Shown here piece after piece: positions 10,635-22,492 of a stretch of DNA of 64,000 nucleotides; within the stretch, counting starts at the first letter, position 1; each line of letters begins with the position of its first letter. Origin of the DNA: Datura wrightii (taxonomy: Eukaryota; Streptophyta; Magnoliopsida; Solanales; Solanaceae); NCBI GenBank assembly GCA_035772735.1, contig JASDFA010000002.1, forward strand, positions 9,610,001 through 9,674,000, written 5' to 3'. The notes below the pieces were generated by a model. The model worked only from the letters and a program-made list of their open reading frames with translations, made no database searches and was not told the DNA's origin. Position numbers and translations under genes: made by a program.

Positions 10635-11880
10635 TTGTCTACAAATACTATGGTAGATCAGTGGCACCCTGCTACAGGCAGGAGATTAGATACAACGGCA
10701 GGTGAAGGCACCAGGAGGATGCCTCACTTACAACCAGATTCAGCCCGGTCTGAGGGCGATACGGAGGTGTCATCTCGACCCTCCCAGCAGTCTCTGCCTT
10801 GCCAGACACCATTTGAGACAGCACCGCCTCCCACAGCTCTTGCACCAACTTTATCTGATCAGGAGCTACATAGTGCGATGGTTATGTTAACCCAGATGCT
10901 AGCTACTCAGCGTCAGCCAGTACCACCTGCAGCAGTAGAACCTCTAGGTGGGCCAGGTAGTTCCAGGGTTAGTGAATTCTTGGCATTGGGACCCCCGCAG
11001 TTCACTAGGTCAGATCAAGCAGAGGACCCCTAGGATTTTCTGGGTTATGCATGTGACCCCTACAGAATCAGTTGAGCTGGCAATGTTTCGGTTGTGGGAC
11101 ATAGCGGTATTATGGTACGAGAGTTGGTAAAGGTCTCGAGGGAGAGATGTTGCCCCTCCGACCTAGTCCAGCTTCTCGGAGGCCTTCCTGGACCACTACT
11201 TACCCCGGGAGGTCAGACAGGCCCGGATGGACCAGTTCTTACACTTAGAGCAGGGGGCCAGGAGCGTCCGTGAGTATTCTTTACAGTTTGACTCCTTAGC
11301 CTGCTATGCTCCACCATTTGTGGACACCATGTCGTCTAAATTCCATCGCTTTATTATGGGCCTAAATTCAGATTACATAGAGACGTGCATGACGACTACT
11401 TTGAGAGAGGAAATGGACATAGCCAGGGTACAGGCCTTCGCACAGAGAATTGAGGGCCTGAGACAGCGGCAGCAGGGTGACAGGCAGGCGACTTCAGAGC
11501 AGCGCCGTAGAAATAGACCCGCTTAGATTCACGGGGAAATACCTAGGGGGATGAGACCACGGTTTTCAGATAGGCCACCCAGATCTTTACCTCTGGTACA
11601 GTAGTAGAGAGGCAGATTTGTTCGCCAGAGTCAGTCAGAGTCCGGTAGCAATTTACGGACAATAGCATCACCTCAGCAGCAGAGGGCAGAACAGAGTAGA
11701 TTTTCACCTACCCCTTGTCCTATATGCCACCGACCCCATTTTGGAGCCTGCAGGCAAGGCTTCTTAGGGTGCTATTACTGCAGACAGGAAGGGCATTTAA
11801 TGAGAGATTGTCCGGCCAGAGGACAGGGTAGCCGGGATAGTCTGGATAGAGCATCAGCAGGGAGTAGACCCTCAGGTTCA
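10635..11880 (+). pseudogene. gag: Gag of B internal1
   Basis: A low-complexity N-part (SRPSQQSLPCQTPFE) is followed by ALGPPQFTRSDQAEDP, the Retrotrans_gag core (MDQFLHLEQGARSVREYS at 11227, FIMGLNSDYIETCMT) and a basic Gln-rich tail. Two CCHC knuckles follow: CPICHRPHFGAC (11716-11751) and CYYCRQEGHLMRDC (11770-11811), all Cys/His intact. Lesions: TAG at 11031 where QDF is expected, a frameshift at ~11035-11055, TAA after ESW (11128), TAG after RPA (11524) and TAG TAG at ~11602. The first, third and fourth recur in all three B gag copies. Confidence 0.92.
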
Positions 11881-11889
11881 GCAAATATG

Positions 11890-12450
11890 GACCGAGGTAG
11901 ATCAGGAGCCTCTGGCTCAGGTGCAGGCCCCAGCCGTACCTATGCATTACCAGGGAGGCAGGAGTCGGAGGCATCTCCCGACGTGGTCACAGGTATATTG
12001 ATTATCTGCTCATACCCTATTTATGTATTGATTGATCCAGGGTCTACCTTGTCATATATTACACCATTTGTGGCCCGAAAGTTGGGTATCGAACCAGAAT
12101 TGCTTCAGCAGCCCTTTTCAGTCTTTACACCGGTCGGTGACTTGATTACAACTAAAAGAGTTTACCGAGGGTGTACGGTAGAGGTTGCTGATCGCCAGAC
12201 CACAGTAGACTTAATAGAACTTAAGATGGTCGACTTCAATGCCATTATGGGTATGGACTGGTTAGTGCCATGCTATGCCAACTTAGAATGCTGGACCAAG
12301 ACGGTCCGATTTCACTTTCCGGGTGAAGCAGTGCCAGAGTGGAATGGGAGCACAGCTATGCCAAAAGGTAGGTTTATTTCCTATCTTCAGGCGAGAAAAT
12401 TAATAGCAAAGGGATGTATTTACCACCTAGTTAGAGTCCAGGACGTTTAG
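11890..12450 (+). pseudogene. pol: Protease region of B internal1
   Basis: Same frame as gag. Retropepsin core YVLIDPGSTLSYITP at ~12025 (D-P-G in place of the usual D-S/T-G), FIMGLDWL-type block AIMGMDWLVPCYANLEC at ~12240. It is fused to gag without a shift, typical of this clade. It stops at TAG 12448, in a position also stopped in internal3 (31390). It would cleave the polyprotein. Confidence 0.88.
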
Positions 12451-13515
12451 GTGGAACCTCCGACTCTTCAGTCTGTTCCAGTAGTTAATGAATTCCCTGA
12501 CGTATTTCCAGATGTGTTGCCTGGTATTCCTCCCGAAAGGGAGATAGATTTTGCAATTGAATTGTTGCCAGGGACTCAACCTATATCCATTCCCCCGTAT
12601 CGCATGGCACCAGTTGAGCTTAGAGAGTTGAAAGAGCAGTTAAAATATTTGCCCGACAAAGGCTTTATTAGGCCTAGTACTTCCCCGTGGGGTGTGCCAG
12701 TTCTGTTTGTTAGAAAGAAAGATGGCTCACTCCATATGTGTATAGACTATCAGTAGCTGAATAAGGTAACGGTTAAAAACAAATACCCGCTCCCTAGAAT
12801 AGATGATTTGTTTGACCAGTTGCAGGGGGTCAGATGTTTATCGAAGATAGATCTGAGGTCCGAATACCACCAGGTCCAAATTCATTAGAGGGACATTCCA
12901 AAGACTGCTTTCAGGACCAGATATGGTCACTTTGAATTTCTAGTCATATCTTTTGGGCTGACGAATGCTCCCGCAGTGTTTATGGACCTGATGAATAGCA
13001 TATTCAGACCGTATTTGGATCTGTTCGTGATAGTATTTATCGATGATATTCTGGTATATTCTCGTTCAGAGACAGATCACCAGAACCTTTTACGAACAGT
13101 ACTCCAGATCCTTAGGTACCGTCGCTATACGCCAAGTTTTCTAAGTGTGAGTTCTGGCTGAACTCAGTTGCCTTTTTGGGGCATATTGTGTCGGATGCTG
13201 GTATACAGGTGGACACACAAAAAATAGAGGCGGTCAACACATGTCCCAGACCTACCACTACGACCGAGGTCCGCAGTTTCCTGGGTTTAGCAGGGTATTA
13301 CTGGAGATTTGTTGAAGGATTCTCCACTATAGCAGCACCTCTGACAAAGCTGACACAGAAAACATCAAAATTTCAGTGGACGGAGGCATGTGAGCAGAGT
13401 TTTCAAGAATTGAAAGACAGATTGACCTCCGCCCCAGTACTAGCATTGCTAGAGGGAACAGATGGGTATGCGGGTATTGCGACGCTTCAGGCATTGGACT
13501 GGGTTGTATGCTGAT
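12451..13515 (+). pseudogene. pol: Reverse transcriptase of B internal1
   Basis: Blocks in order: EFPDVFPDVLPGIPPEREIDF, PYRMAPVELRELKEQL, GFIRPSTSPWGVPVLFVRKKDG, TAG in the YRQLNK motif (~12754), LNKVTVKNKYPLPRIDDLF, ISFGLTNAPAVFMDLMN, catalytic FIDD (13036-13047), thumb RSFLGLAGYYWRFVEGFS. A frameshift at ~13130-13175 and another at ~13469 (one base fewer than internal3 within GYAVYCDA) break it. Confidence 0.92.
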
Positions 13516-13815
13516 GCAGCATGGAAAGGTAATTGCTTATGCTTCCAGACAGCTGAGAAAGCACGAAAAGGACTATCCGACCCATGACCTGGAACTGGCC
13601 ACAGTGATCCACGCTCTGAAAATCTGGAGGCATTATCTGTATGGCGTTCATGTAGACATTTTTACAGATCATAAAAGCATGCAGTACATTTTCACACAGA
13701 GGGAGTTAAATCTGCGGCAGCGTCGTTGGTTAGAATTGCTGAAAGATTATAACGTAAACATTCTCTACCACCCGGGAGAGCTAATGCAGTAGCAGATGCC
13801 CTCAGCCGTAAGTCA
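13440..13815 (+). pseudogene. pol: RNase H of B internal1
   Basis: LEGTDGYA...CDASGIGL, then VLMQHGKVIAYASRQLRKHE, THDLELATVIHALKIWRHYL and IFTDHKSMQYIFTQRELN are all present. The linker RANAVADALSRK requires a shift at ~13772, which internal3 shares. Otherwise well preserved. Confidence 0.9.
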
Positions 13816-14815
13816 ATGGGGAGTTTAGCGTATTTGCGACCCGAGAAGCAGGAGTTAGCCAAGGAAATTCATCAGCTAGCTGGTTTAGCTATTCGACTGG
13901 TAGAAACAGAAAATAACAGAGCGGTGATTCAGAACTCTGTTGTGTCATCGTTAGTTACAGAGGTAAAAGAACGGCAGTACGAGGACCCTGACTTAGTCCA
14001 ACTCAGAGATAGAGTTCAGAAAGGTGAGGAGCCAGATTTCCAAGTGACTGAGGATGAAGTGCTGCATTATAAGGGCCGCCTACGTGTCCCGAATGTTTCA
14101 GGGCTTCGCCAGCAGATCATGCATGAGGTACATTACGCTCGCTATTCCCTCCATGCAGGAGCAACGAAAATGTACCACGACATCAGAGACATCTACTGGT
14201 GGCCAGGTATGAAAGCTGAAATAGCTGAATTTGTATCTAGATGTCCTAACTGCCAGTAGGTGAAAGCAGAACACCAGAAACCGGGCGGTCTGACGCAGGA
14301 TATAGCTGTGCCTTTGTGGAAATGGGAAGCGATAAATATGGATTTTGTAACAGGGTTACCCTTTACCAGACGCAGAAATGATTCTATTGGGTAATCGTTG
14401 ATAGATTAACAAAATTAGCCCATTTCCTGCCAGTACGAACTACATTCTCCTCTGAGGATTATGCTGAACTGTATATCAGAGAGATAGTCAGATTGCACGG
14501 AGTTCCGATGTCTATTATCTCAGATAGAGGAGAACAATTTATAGTGAGATTCTGGCAGTCGTTCCGGAGAGGCCTGGGGACACAAATTAACTTAAGTACG
14601 GCCTTTCATCCTCAGACAGACGGGCAAGCAAAACGAACTATCCAAACGCTCGAAGATATGCTACGCGCGTGTGTACTAGATTTTGGGGGTAGTTGGGATG
14701 AGCATCTGTCGTTGATTGAATTTGCCTATAATAACAGTTATCATTCAGCTATCCAGATGGCACCCTTTGAAGCATTATACAGGAGAAAATGTAGATCACC
14801 CATCGGCTAGTTTGA
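13816..14815 (+). pseudogene. pol: Integrase of B internal1
   Basis: The HHCC zinc-binding region ends YWWPGMKAEIAEFVSRCPNC (14190-14257); TAG replaces the next Gln. The core begins DFVTGLPFT (14341), loses a base in the middle (~14390), then continues IIREIVRLHGVPMSIISDRG-like (~14470-14530), HPQTDGQAKRTIQTLED and APFEALYRRKCRSPIG (14493-14810). The catalytic Asp of ISDRG and the Glu of QTLED region are visible. Stop at 14808. Confidence 0.9.
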
Positions 14816-14816
14816 A

Positions 14817-15380
14817 GTGGGGGAGACAGCGCTGATTGGGCCGAATATTACTCGTCAATTAGAAGAGGCGGTGAAGCTTATCAGAGAACGCCTATTGACT
14901 GCTCGGAGCCGCCAGAAGTCTTATGCAGATATGCGACGCAAAAATTTAGAATTTGTAGTGGATGACTGGGTATATTTGAAAGTGTCTCCGATGAAAGGGG
15001 TGATGATATTTGGCAAGAAAGGCAAGCTTAGCTCGAGGTTCATTGGGCCATATCAGATTCGGTGAAGAATAGGCCGAGTATCATACGAATTGAACTTGCC
15101 CCAAGAATTAGAGTTTGTTCAGCCAGTATTCCATGTATCTATGTTGAGGAAGTTCATAGGAGACCCTTCCACAGTTGTTCCAGTTCAGGATGTCCAGGTC
15201 ACAAAAGAGTTAGCATATGAAGAGGTTCTAGTAGCTATCTTAGACAAATAGATTCATAGATTGAGAACTAAATATATTGTGTCTGTCAAGGTATTGTGGC
15301 ATAACAAGAATAGAGAAGAGATGACCTGGGAAGCCGAGGAGGACATGAAAGCCAAATATCCCCACTTATTCCAGGCATAG
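14817..15380 (+). pseudogene. pol: Integrase C-terminus and chromodomain of B internal1
   Basis: Includes LEFVVDDWVYLKVSPMKGVM, the GPY-type SRFIGPYQIR (stop at 15063), VFHVSMLRKFIGDPSTVV, then AYEEVLVAILDK, LRTKYIVSVKVLWHNK, EEMTWEAEEDMKAKYPHLF (to ~15375). This tail is the chromodomain-like module typical of Tekay/Del chromoviruses. Stops at ~15248 and the GPY block. Confidence 0.88.
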
Positions 15381-15635
15381 GCCAACAGGAGGTATGTTAG
15401 AACTGTTTTTCCTTATGAATGCTTATACTTCATATATGAAAGCAGGAAATTGATTATAGACAGTTATATATGAATATTATTATATCGTGTGGAGTACCTG
15501 TATTGGGCTTTTCTGCTTTCCAGGAATTTTGAGATAGTCCATAATACAGGGGAAACTCTGCCGAAATTTTTCCAGGGATAAGTCAGCCAATTAAGATTTC
15601 TATAAGTCAGAATGTCATTCGAGGATGAATGTTCT
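15381..15635 (+). other. 3' untranslated spacer of B internal1
   Basis: Non-coding. It ends with GAGGATGAATGTTCTTAAGG just before the PPT. Confidence 0.6.
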
Positions 15636-15648
15636 TAAGGGGGGGGGA
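15636..15648 (+). other. Polypurine tract of B
   Basis: TAAGGGGGGGGGA-type purine run immediately before LTR2 (TGTTACACCCC at 15649). The G run is longer than in element A. Confidence 0.85.
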
Positions 15649-18211
15649 TGTTACACCCCGTAAATTTTCAATGAATAAATAGCATAATGGCATGTTGATT
15701 AAGGGATTTATTAAAAAAAAAAGGGGAAAGTCGGCTTTTTTTTCAAATATAACTATAATTTCCAGAAAACTGAGGGTATTGCCAAGATTAAGGAAAACCC
15801 CACAACATTTATATGTATTTCCTTCCGATTACGCTATGAAACGCGGTCTAAACTCCATTCCAGCTTAAATACCGAGGTATAAAGCTGCAGAGAGCAATCC
15901 TACGGAGTTGGTTTCGTGAAATTTGGCCGGCGAAACATCGTGCTACCGAGGTAAAGTAAATAGAATTGCTTTAAATTAGTACCAATGTGTTCCTAGCCTT
16001 ACAATGAGCATTTATCCCTTCTGGACTATTGAGAAATAATGAGTTTTTAATCGTTTTCTGATAAGTCGAAGCTTGGGATAAATATATATCAAAAGGAAAA
16101 TTTCTCCCGGATATTAATGTATTTAGTTCTAATTGACATGTATATGAATGTAGTTGGGAGAAACAGCAGAAGTACCGACGGAAATCACATCGGTCAGTCG
16201 GGTACTCAGAAACCAGGTATGTAAAGCTATTCTTTCGGCAAACCAGGAAATACAGTCTAGAAAATAAATAGAATAAAGGCTATTAACAGATACCCAACGT
16301 ACAGGAACGATTTCAGTACAACTTCCAGCAAGCCTGCTAGTATATCATTACGTATCATGCAATAATCAGAATAACGGATAGTCAGATGATTTCAGATAGT
16401 AATGTGGTATCCTCTAGTAGCTCAACATGTTCTTACGTAATACCTAGAATGGAAGTTGTAAAAGCAGTATAATGAATTAGCAAGATTACAGATAGTATGT
16501 ATTATATTTGTTGAGACTGTATCCGGTAATAGATGGCACATTTTATATTATTGAGCCATATCCAGTTATAGATGGCATGTTCTATGTTACTGAGTTATAT
16601 CCAGATATAATCAGATCAGTAATCAGATATAGAAATAGCTCCAGACACCGATATAGCTCCAGATACAGATATAGCTCCAGAAACAGATATGGCTCTAGAA
16701 ACTAATATAGCTTCAGATCACGGATAACAATAATTAGATAAACATATAAAGGCCAGGTAGCAGTTAGCCCAGCAATCAGAAACAGTGCAAAACAGAATAT
16801 AGCATCAGTTGTTTAATACGGACTGGCCTTGAAATAAAAAAAGAGAATATGATTAGTATTTCTCATTTGAGCATACTTGTTGTGTATGTGTTTTGCATGT
16901 TGAGACTTTTTATGGCATGTGGGCATCCTTTAGCATCCCCGCCGCCCCTGGGTTATAGCTGTGTCGATACCAGATTCAGATACCGCCCCCAGCTGGGCGA
17001 TGTCGTCTGCCTAGAGGATGATGATGGCTGACCACCATAATAATACGGTCCAGATTACCCTACTTGCGGGGGTAGTTCAGTTCGCTCTGAGTAGATCCAG
17101 ACTACCCTGTTTGCAGGGGCAGACTACTCTGTGTGCGCTTATGGCCGGGGCCAGTTTCAGATACAGATTTTGTTTTATAAAATTACCCTATTGCGTGTTT
17201 GCACCCAGGGGCAGTTTCAGTCACAGATACAGTAGCAGATTACTCCGTTGAGCGCTTGCGCCCAGAGGCAGGAGTCTTTGGACTCAAACACAGTTCATTG
17301 TCAGAGGCCAAGGCTTGAGCTACGTACCCAAGGGGGCTGGTAGGAGGAGCTCACAGTTATCAGATGAGTGTGGTGACTTATTTTTGGTTGGTTTAGACCC
17401 GGGTAGGGGTAAATAGATTGTTCTGTTGGTTGGCACCTTCCGGCTTATGGGGGTCGGTCAAGTATTGTGTGTATTTATATGTATATCTATATGTGCTATT
17501 AAATACTGATATACAGTAGGACTACACATCGTAAGGTACGCCCAGTTTAGTTACAGAATAGGTAAACTCTCCCCAGTTATCCTCAGCCAGATAGACTCAG
17601 CTACTTCTTGCTTATATGTCATGTTATTGTTGTTACCCATTTCAGTTGTATATTTCAGTTTGCTTTACATGCTTAGTACCTGTGGTACTGACGCCCGTGG
17701 GGGCGCTGCACTGCTTGCCTACAGGTACACATAGATGAGGAGTCGATCCCTCGAGATCCAGTCAGCAGAGGTATCAGCTCCTATTCTCTGGAGCTAGACA
17801 GTTGGTGGTTGTTCCTATTTCCTTCTTGATTACAGTTTGGGTAGGTCGGGGCCCTGTCCCGACCATTCTATTATTACTTCCTAGAGGCTTGCAGTCTGAT
17901 GTTTCCCTGTGGTGGTGGAGCCGGTCGTGTGGGGCCGTGCATGTATATATGTGTTTAGTTGTTGATGTTGCCCGCGTAGGGCCTTCTTCTAGTTATAGTT
18001 AGTGACCTTGTCGGTCACAAATGTGAATAGCAATTGCTTCATATTATAGTGTTGTTGTTCTGGTTAGCTACTGTGCATTGCAGGTGGCTATAGGCCTAAT
18101 CCGCCGGGGGCTGTATTTACAGCCATTATATAGCCGGTTCGTTTCTTGAAATAGAGCCAGAGTCTAGTAGGCACCAGGTGCCCGTCATACCCCCCAAGGT
18201 GGGGTGTGACA
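15649..18211 (+). repeat. LTR2 of chromovirus cluster B (full length)
   Basis: TGTTACACCCC ... GGGGTGTGACA, 2563 bp, aligned to LTR1 along its whole length with only scattered differences. It is followed at 18216 by another primer site and gag rather than by host DNA. It therefore serves both as 3' LTR of internal1 and 5' LTR of internal2. Stem-loop at 17673-17691. Confidence 0.93.
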
Positions 18212-18215
18212 AACT

Positions 18216-18228
18216 TGGTATCAGAGTA
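18216..18228 (+). other. Primer binding site of internal2
   Basis: TGGTATCAGAGTA follows the LTR2 end, with a C to T change in the GAGC part of the site relative to internal1. Confidence 0.8.
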
Positions 18229-18410
18229 GTTCGTGTCCCAGGGAGTCTGCAAGCCGTGCTAAGTAGAGTCTTGTCTATGGATATGTTGTGAACCACATAC
18301 AATAGGCAGGAGGCGCGAGGCATAATAGGATGGTTACCCTTCTTTCATACTCAATCGTGCCATAGCACAGTACAGTATAGGGTTGATTCTTTTGAAAATT
18401 ACCACCCTCT

Positions 18411-19676
18411 TTGTCTACAAATACTATGGCAGATCAGTGGCACCCTGCTATAGGCAGGAGATTAGATACAACGGCAGGTGAAGGCACCAGCAGGATGCCT
18501 CACTTACAGCCAGATTTAGCCCGGTCTGAGGGCGATACGGAGGTGTCATCTAGACCCTCCCAGCAGTCTCTGCCTTGCCAAACACCATTTGAGGCAGCAC
18601 CGCCTCCCACAGCTCTTGCACCCACTTCATCTGATCAGGAGCTACATAGTGCGATGGTTATGTTAACCTAGATGCTAGCTACTCAGCGTCAGCCAGTACC
18701 ACCTGCAGCAGCAGAACCTCTAGGTGGGCCAGGTAGTTCCAGGGTTAGAGAATTCTTGGCATTGGGACCCCCGCAGTTCACTAGGTCAGATCAAGCAGAG
18801 GACCCCTAGGATTTTCTGGGTTATGCATGTGACCCCTACAGAATCAATTGAGCTGGCAATGTTTCGGTTGCGGGACATAGCGGTATTATGGTACGAGAGT
18901 TGGTAAAGGTCTCGAGGGAGAGATGTTGCCCCTCCGACCTGGTCCAGCTTTTCGGAGGCCTTCCTGGACCACTACTTACCCCGGGAGGTCAGACAGGCCC
19001 GGATGGACCAGTTCTTACACTTAGAGCAGGGGGCCAGGAGAGTCCGTGAGTATTCTTTACAGTTTGACTCCTTAGCCTGCTATGCTCCAGCATTTGTGGA
19101 CACCATGTCGTCCAAAGTCCATCGCTTTATTATGGGCCTGAATTCAGATTACATAGAGACGTGCATGACGACTACTTTGAGAGAGGAAATGGACATAGCC
19201 AGGGTACAGGCCTTCGCACATAGAATTGAGGGCCTGAGACAGCGGCAGCAGGGCGACAGGCAGGCGACTTCAGAGCAGCGCCGTAGAAATAGATCCGCTT
19301 AGATTCACGGGGAAATACCTAGGGGGCAGAGACCACGATTTTCAGATAGGCCACCCATATCTTTACCTCTGGTACAGCAGTAGAGAGGCAGATTTGTTCG
19401 CCGGAGTCAGTCAGAGTCCGGTAGCAGTTTACGGACAATAGCATCACCTCAGCAGCGGAGGGCAGAACAGAGTAGATTTTCACCTACCCCTTGTCCTATA
19501 TGCCACCGACCCCATTTGGGAGCCTGCAGGCAAGGCTTCTCAGGGTGCTATTACTGCAGACAGGAAGGGCATTTAATGAGAGATTGTCCGGCCAGAGGAC
19601 AGGGTAGTCGGGATAGTCTAGATAGAGCATCAGCAGGGAGCAGACCCTCAGGTTCAGCAAATAGGGACCGAGGTAG
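18411..19676 (+). pseudogene. gag: Gag of B internal2, truncated by recombination
   Basis: Same reading as internal1 gag, with the core at 19003-19302 and CCHC knuckles within 19494-19590. It shares the TAG at the QDF position (18808), the TAA after ESW (18904) and the TAG after RSA (19300). It adds its own TAG at ~18669. It stops abruptly in the basic tail after GACCG AGGTAG (19671-19676) and continues as LTR sequence. Protease and everything downstream are deleted. Confidence 0.9.
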
Positions 19677-21127
19677 CAGTTAGCCCAGCAATCAGAAACA
19701 GTGCAAAATAGAATATAACATCAGTTGTTTAATACGGACTGGCCTTGAAATAAAAAAAGAGAATATGATTAGTATTTCTCATTTGAGCATACTTGCTGTG
19801 TATGTGTTTTGCATGTTGAGACTTTTTATGGCATGTGGGCATCCTTTAGCATCCCCGCCGCCCCTGGGTTATAGCTGTGTCGATACCAGATTCAGAAACC
19901 GCCCCCAGCTGGGCGATGCCATCCGCCTAGAGGATGATGATGGCTGACCACCATAATAATACGGTCCAGATTACCCTACTTGCAGGGGTAGTTCAGTTCG
20001 CTCTAAGCAGAGCCAGACTACCCTGTTTGCAGGGGCAGACTACTCTGTGTGCGCTTATGGCCGGGGGCAGTTTCAGATACAGATTTTTTTTTATAAAATT
20101 ACCCTATTGCCTCTTTGCACCCAGGGCCAGTTTCAGTCACAGATACAGTAGCAGATTACCCCGTTGAGCGCTTGCGCCCAAAGGCAGGAGTCTTTGGACT
20201 CAGACACAGTTCATTGTCAGAGGCCAAGGCTTGAGCTACGTACCCAAGGGGGCTGATAGGAGGAGCTCACAGTTATCAGATGAGTGTAGTGACTTATTTT
20301 TGGTTGGTTTAGACTCGGGTAGGGGTAAATAGATTGTTCTATTGGTTGGCACCTTTCGGCTTATGGGGGTCGGTCAGGTATTGTGTGTATTTATATGTAT
20401 ATCTATATGTGCTATTAAATACTGATATACAGTAGGACTACACATCGTCCGGTACGCCCAGTTTAGTTACAGAATAGGTAAACTCTCCCCAATTATCCTC
20501 AGCCAAATAGACTCAGCTACTTCTTGCTTATATGTCATGTTATTGTTGTTACCCATTTCAGTTGTATATTTCAGTTTGCTTTACATGCTCAGTACTTGTG
20601 GTACTGACGCCCGTGGGGGCGCTGCACTGCTTGCCTGCAGGTGCACATAGATGAGGAGTCGATCCCTCGTGATCTAGTCAGCAGAGTTATCAGCTCCTAT
20701 TCTCTGGAGCTAGACAGTTGGTGGTTGTTCCTATTTCCTTCTTGATTACCGTTTGGGTAGGTCGGGGCCCTGTCCCAACCATTCTATTATTACTTCCTAG
20801 AGGCTTGCAGTCTGATGTTTCCCTGTGGTGGTGGAGCCGGTCGTGTGGGGCCGTGCATGTATATATGTGTTTAGTTGTTGATGTTTCCCGCGTAGGGCCT
20901 TCTTCTAGTTATATTTAGTGACCTTGTCGGTCACAAATGTGAATAGCAATTGCTTCAGATTATAGTGTCGTTGTTCTGGTTAGCTACTGTGCATTGCAGG
21001 TGGCTATAGGCCTAATCCGCCGGGGGTTGTATTTACAGCTGCTATATAGCCGGTTCGTTTCTTGAAATAGAGCCAGAGTCTAGTAGGCACCAGGTGCCCG
21101 TCATACCCCCCAAGGTGGGGTGTGAAA
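19671..21127 (+). repeat. LTR3 of cluster B, 5'-truncated
   Basis: From AGGTAGCAGTTAGCCCAGC onward it matches LTR2 from ~16755 to its end, about 1.45 kb. The first ~1.1 kb of LTR is missing. The end reads GGGGTGTGAAA as in LTR1. Stem-loop at 20589-20607. Confidence 0.93.
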
Positions 21128-21302
21128 AACTTGGTATCAGAGCAGTTCGTGTCCCAGGGAGTCTGCAAGCCGTGCTAAGTAGAGTCTTGTCTATGGATAT
21201 GTTGTGAACCACATACTATAGGCAGGAGGCGCGAGGCATAATAGGATGGTTACCCTTCTTTCATACTCAGTCGTGCCATAGCACAGTACAGTATAGGGTT
21301 GG
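21128..21302 (+). other. Primer site and leader of B internal3, interrupted by C
   Basis: TGGTATCAGAGCAG at 21132 and the leader that precedes gag in the other copies. The leader is cut at 21302 in GGGTTGG and resumes at 29550 after element C. Confidence 0.9.
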
Positions 21303-22220
21303 TGTTCGGGCTATTTCGGTTGGTATTATATATTATAAACCGACACGCAAGTGCACGTGGTCAAACAAGTAATAAAGTGGCTAAGTAAGCCAAGTATCGA
21401 TCCAAGGAGGCTCAGGATATGTAAAATTTGCCTAAGTATACTATATTCTTATCTTGCTTCTAATTATGCTAACAACAACGTAACCAACAGTTAAATGAGT
21501 TTTTGTTTATAAAATATATACTAAAACTTTTAACAATTATTTACTGTGAATTTAAACTATGGATATGAGCATGCCAAGGTTAAGAACAAGTAATGAATTC
21601 GATTATAATAATAATTCGGTTAATCTCTTCTTCATGTTGCTAGCCAAGAACAGTAGCCTAGAAATTAAAACTCTCATATTTAATTTCACTTAAGAATCAC
21701 AAACCATTCGTCTACATTTCTGTGATCAAATGCAATTTACGACCTAGCAATACAATTCCGGTTCCTAAATTGACTAATACGGCTTTCAAGTATATTTCTA
21801 TCAGGAAAGCACATAAAAACCCAATTTTCCCAAATCAAGTTAAGAACAATACCCTATTAATTCACAACTTTTCAATTTCTTGCTCTCTCGAGTGAAATTG
21901 GACTTTTTAGATGTACATTAATGTCGGCCAAGCACTAATGCAGTAAGAACAAGAATTAATAGAACAACATGAAAGAAGAAGAAGAAAACCATATCATTTA
22001 CAATCAAAATTCACTACACATGTTCAAAACCTTAGCAAGGAAGAGAATTAGCCACTCATTTGTGGATTGATCATCCTAAAACATGTGTAAATCATACATA
22101 CAATTGATTGAAAGAAGAAAGGAAGAGAAGAAATCTCTTAGCTTTTTCGTCCCTCAACTGCTGCTAACCCACGTCCTAGCTCCACCAAGTCTGAACTAAT
22201 TAAAATAAACCTAAGTGTGC

Positions 22221-22228
22221 TATTTATA
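22221..22228 (-). promoter_or_regulatory. TATA box of LTR C
   Basis: TATAAATA on the minus strand, in the context AGTATAAATAGCAC, lies ~35 bases downstream of the GC-rich hairpins. The corresponding box in the 5' LTR (~29032-29039) would drive element transcription. LTR H has the same octamer (58573-58566) and LTR F has TATAAAT (55160). Confidence 0.7.
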
Positions 22229-22261
22229 CTAGAGGGAAATTTTTCCCGGAATAACAAGCAA

Positions 22262-22492
22262 CATGTCACGGAGGTCAACGCGGAGCACTGCCTCCGTGAC
22301 ATGGCGTGGATGCGGACCTTCACTGGAAATCCAGGGTCCGGTAAATTAGCCTCAACGTGGCACGGAGGCCAACGCGGAGGCCTATCTCCGTGCCACGGAG
22401 CTGTCGCGAGGCCACACTGAAATTTGCCATTTAATTTCCTCTCCAGGCAGTGTTCCTCCGCGATGGTAGCGTGGAACGGCTCCATCGCGGAG
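22262..22492 (-). promoter_or_regulatory. Three GC-rich hairpins in U3 of LTR C
   Basis: Stem 1: CATGTCACGGAGG (22262-22274) with CCTCCGTGACATG (22291-22303), 13 bp. Stem 2: CGTGGCACGGAG (22356-22367) with CTCCGTGCCACG (22386-22397), 12 bp. Stem 3: CTCCGCGATGG (22456-22466) with CCATCGCGGAG (22482-22492), 11 bp. All perfect in this copy. The other LTR carries them at 29073-29114, 29167-29208 and 29267-29303. Confidence 0.9.
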
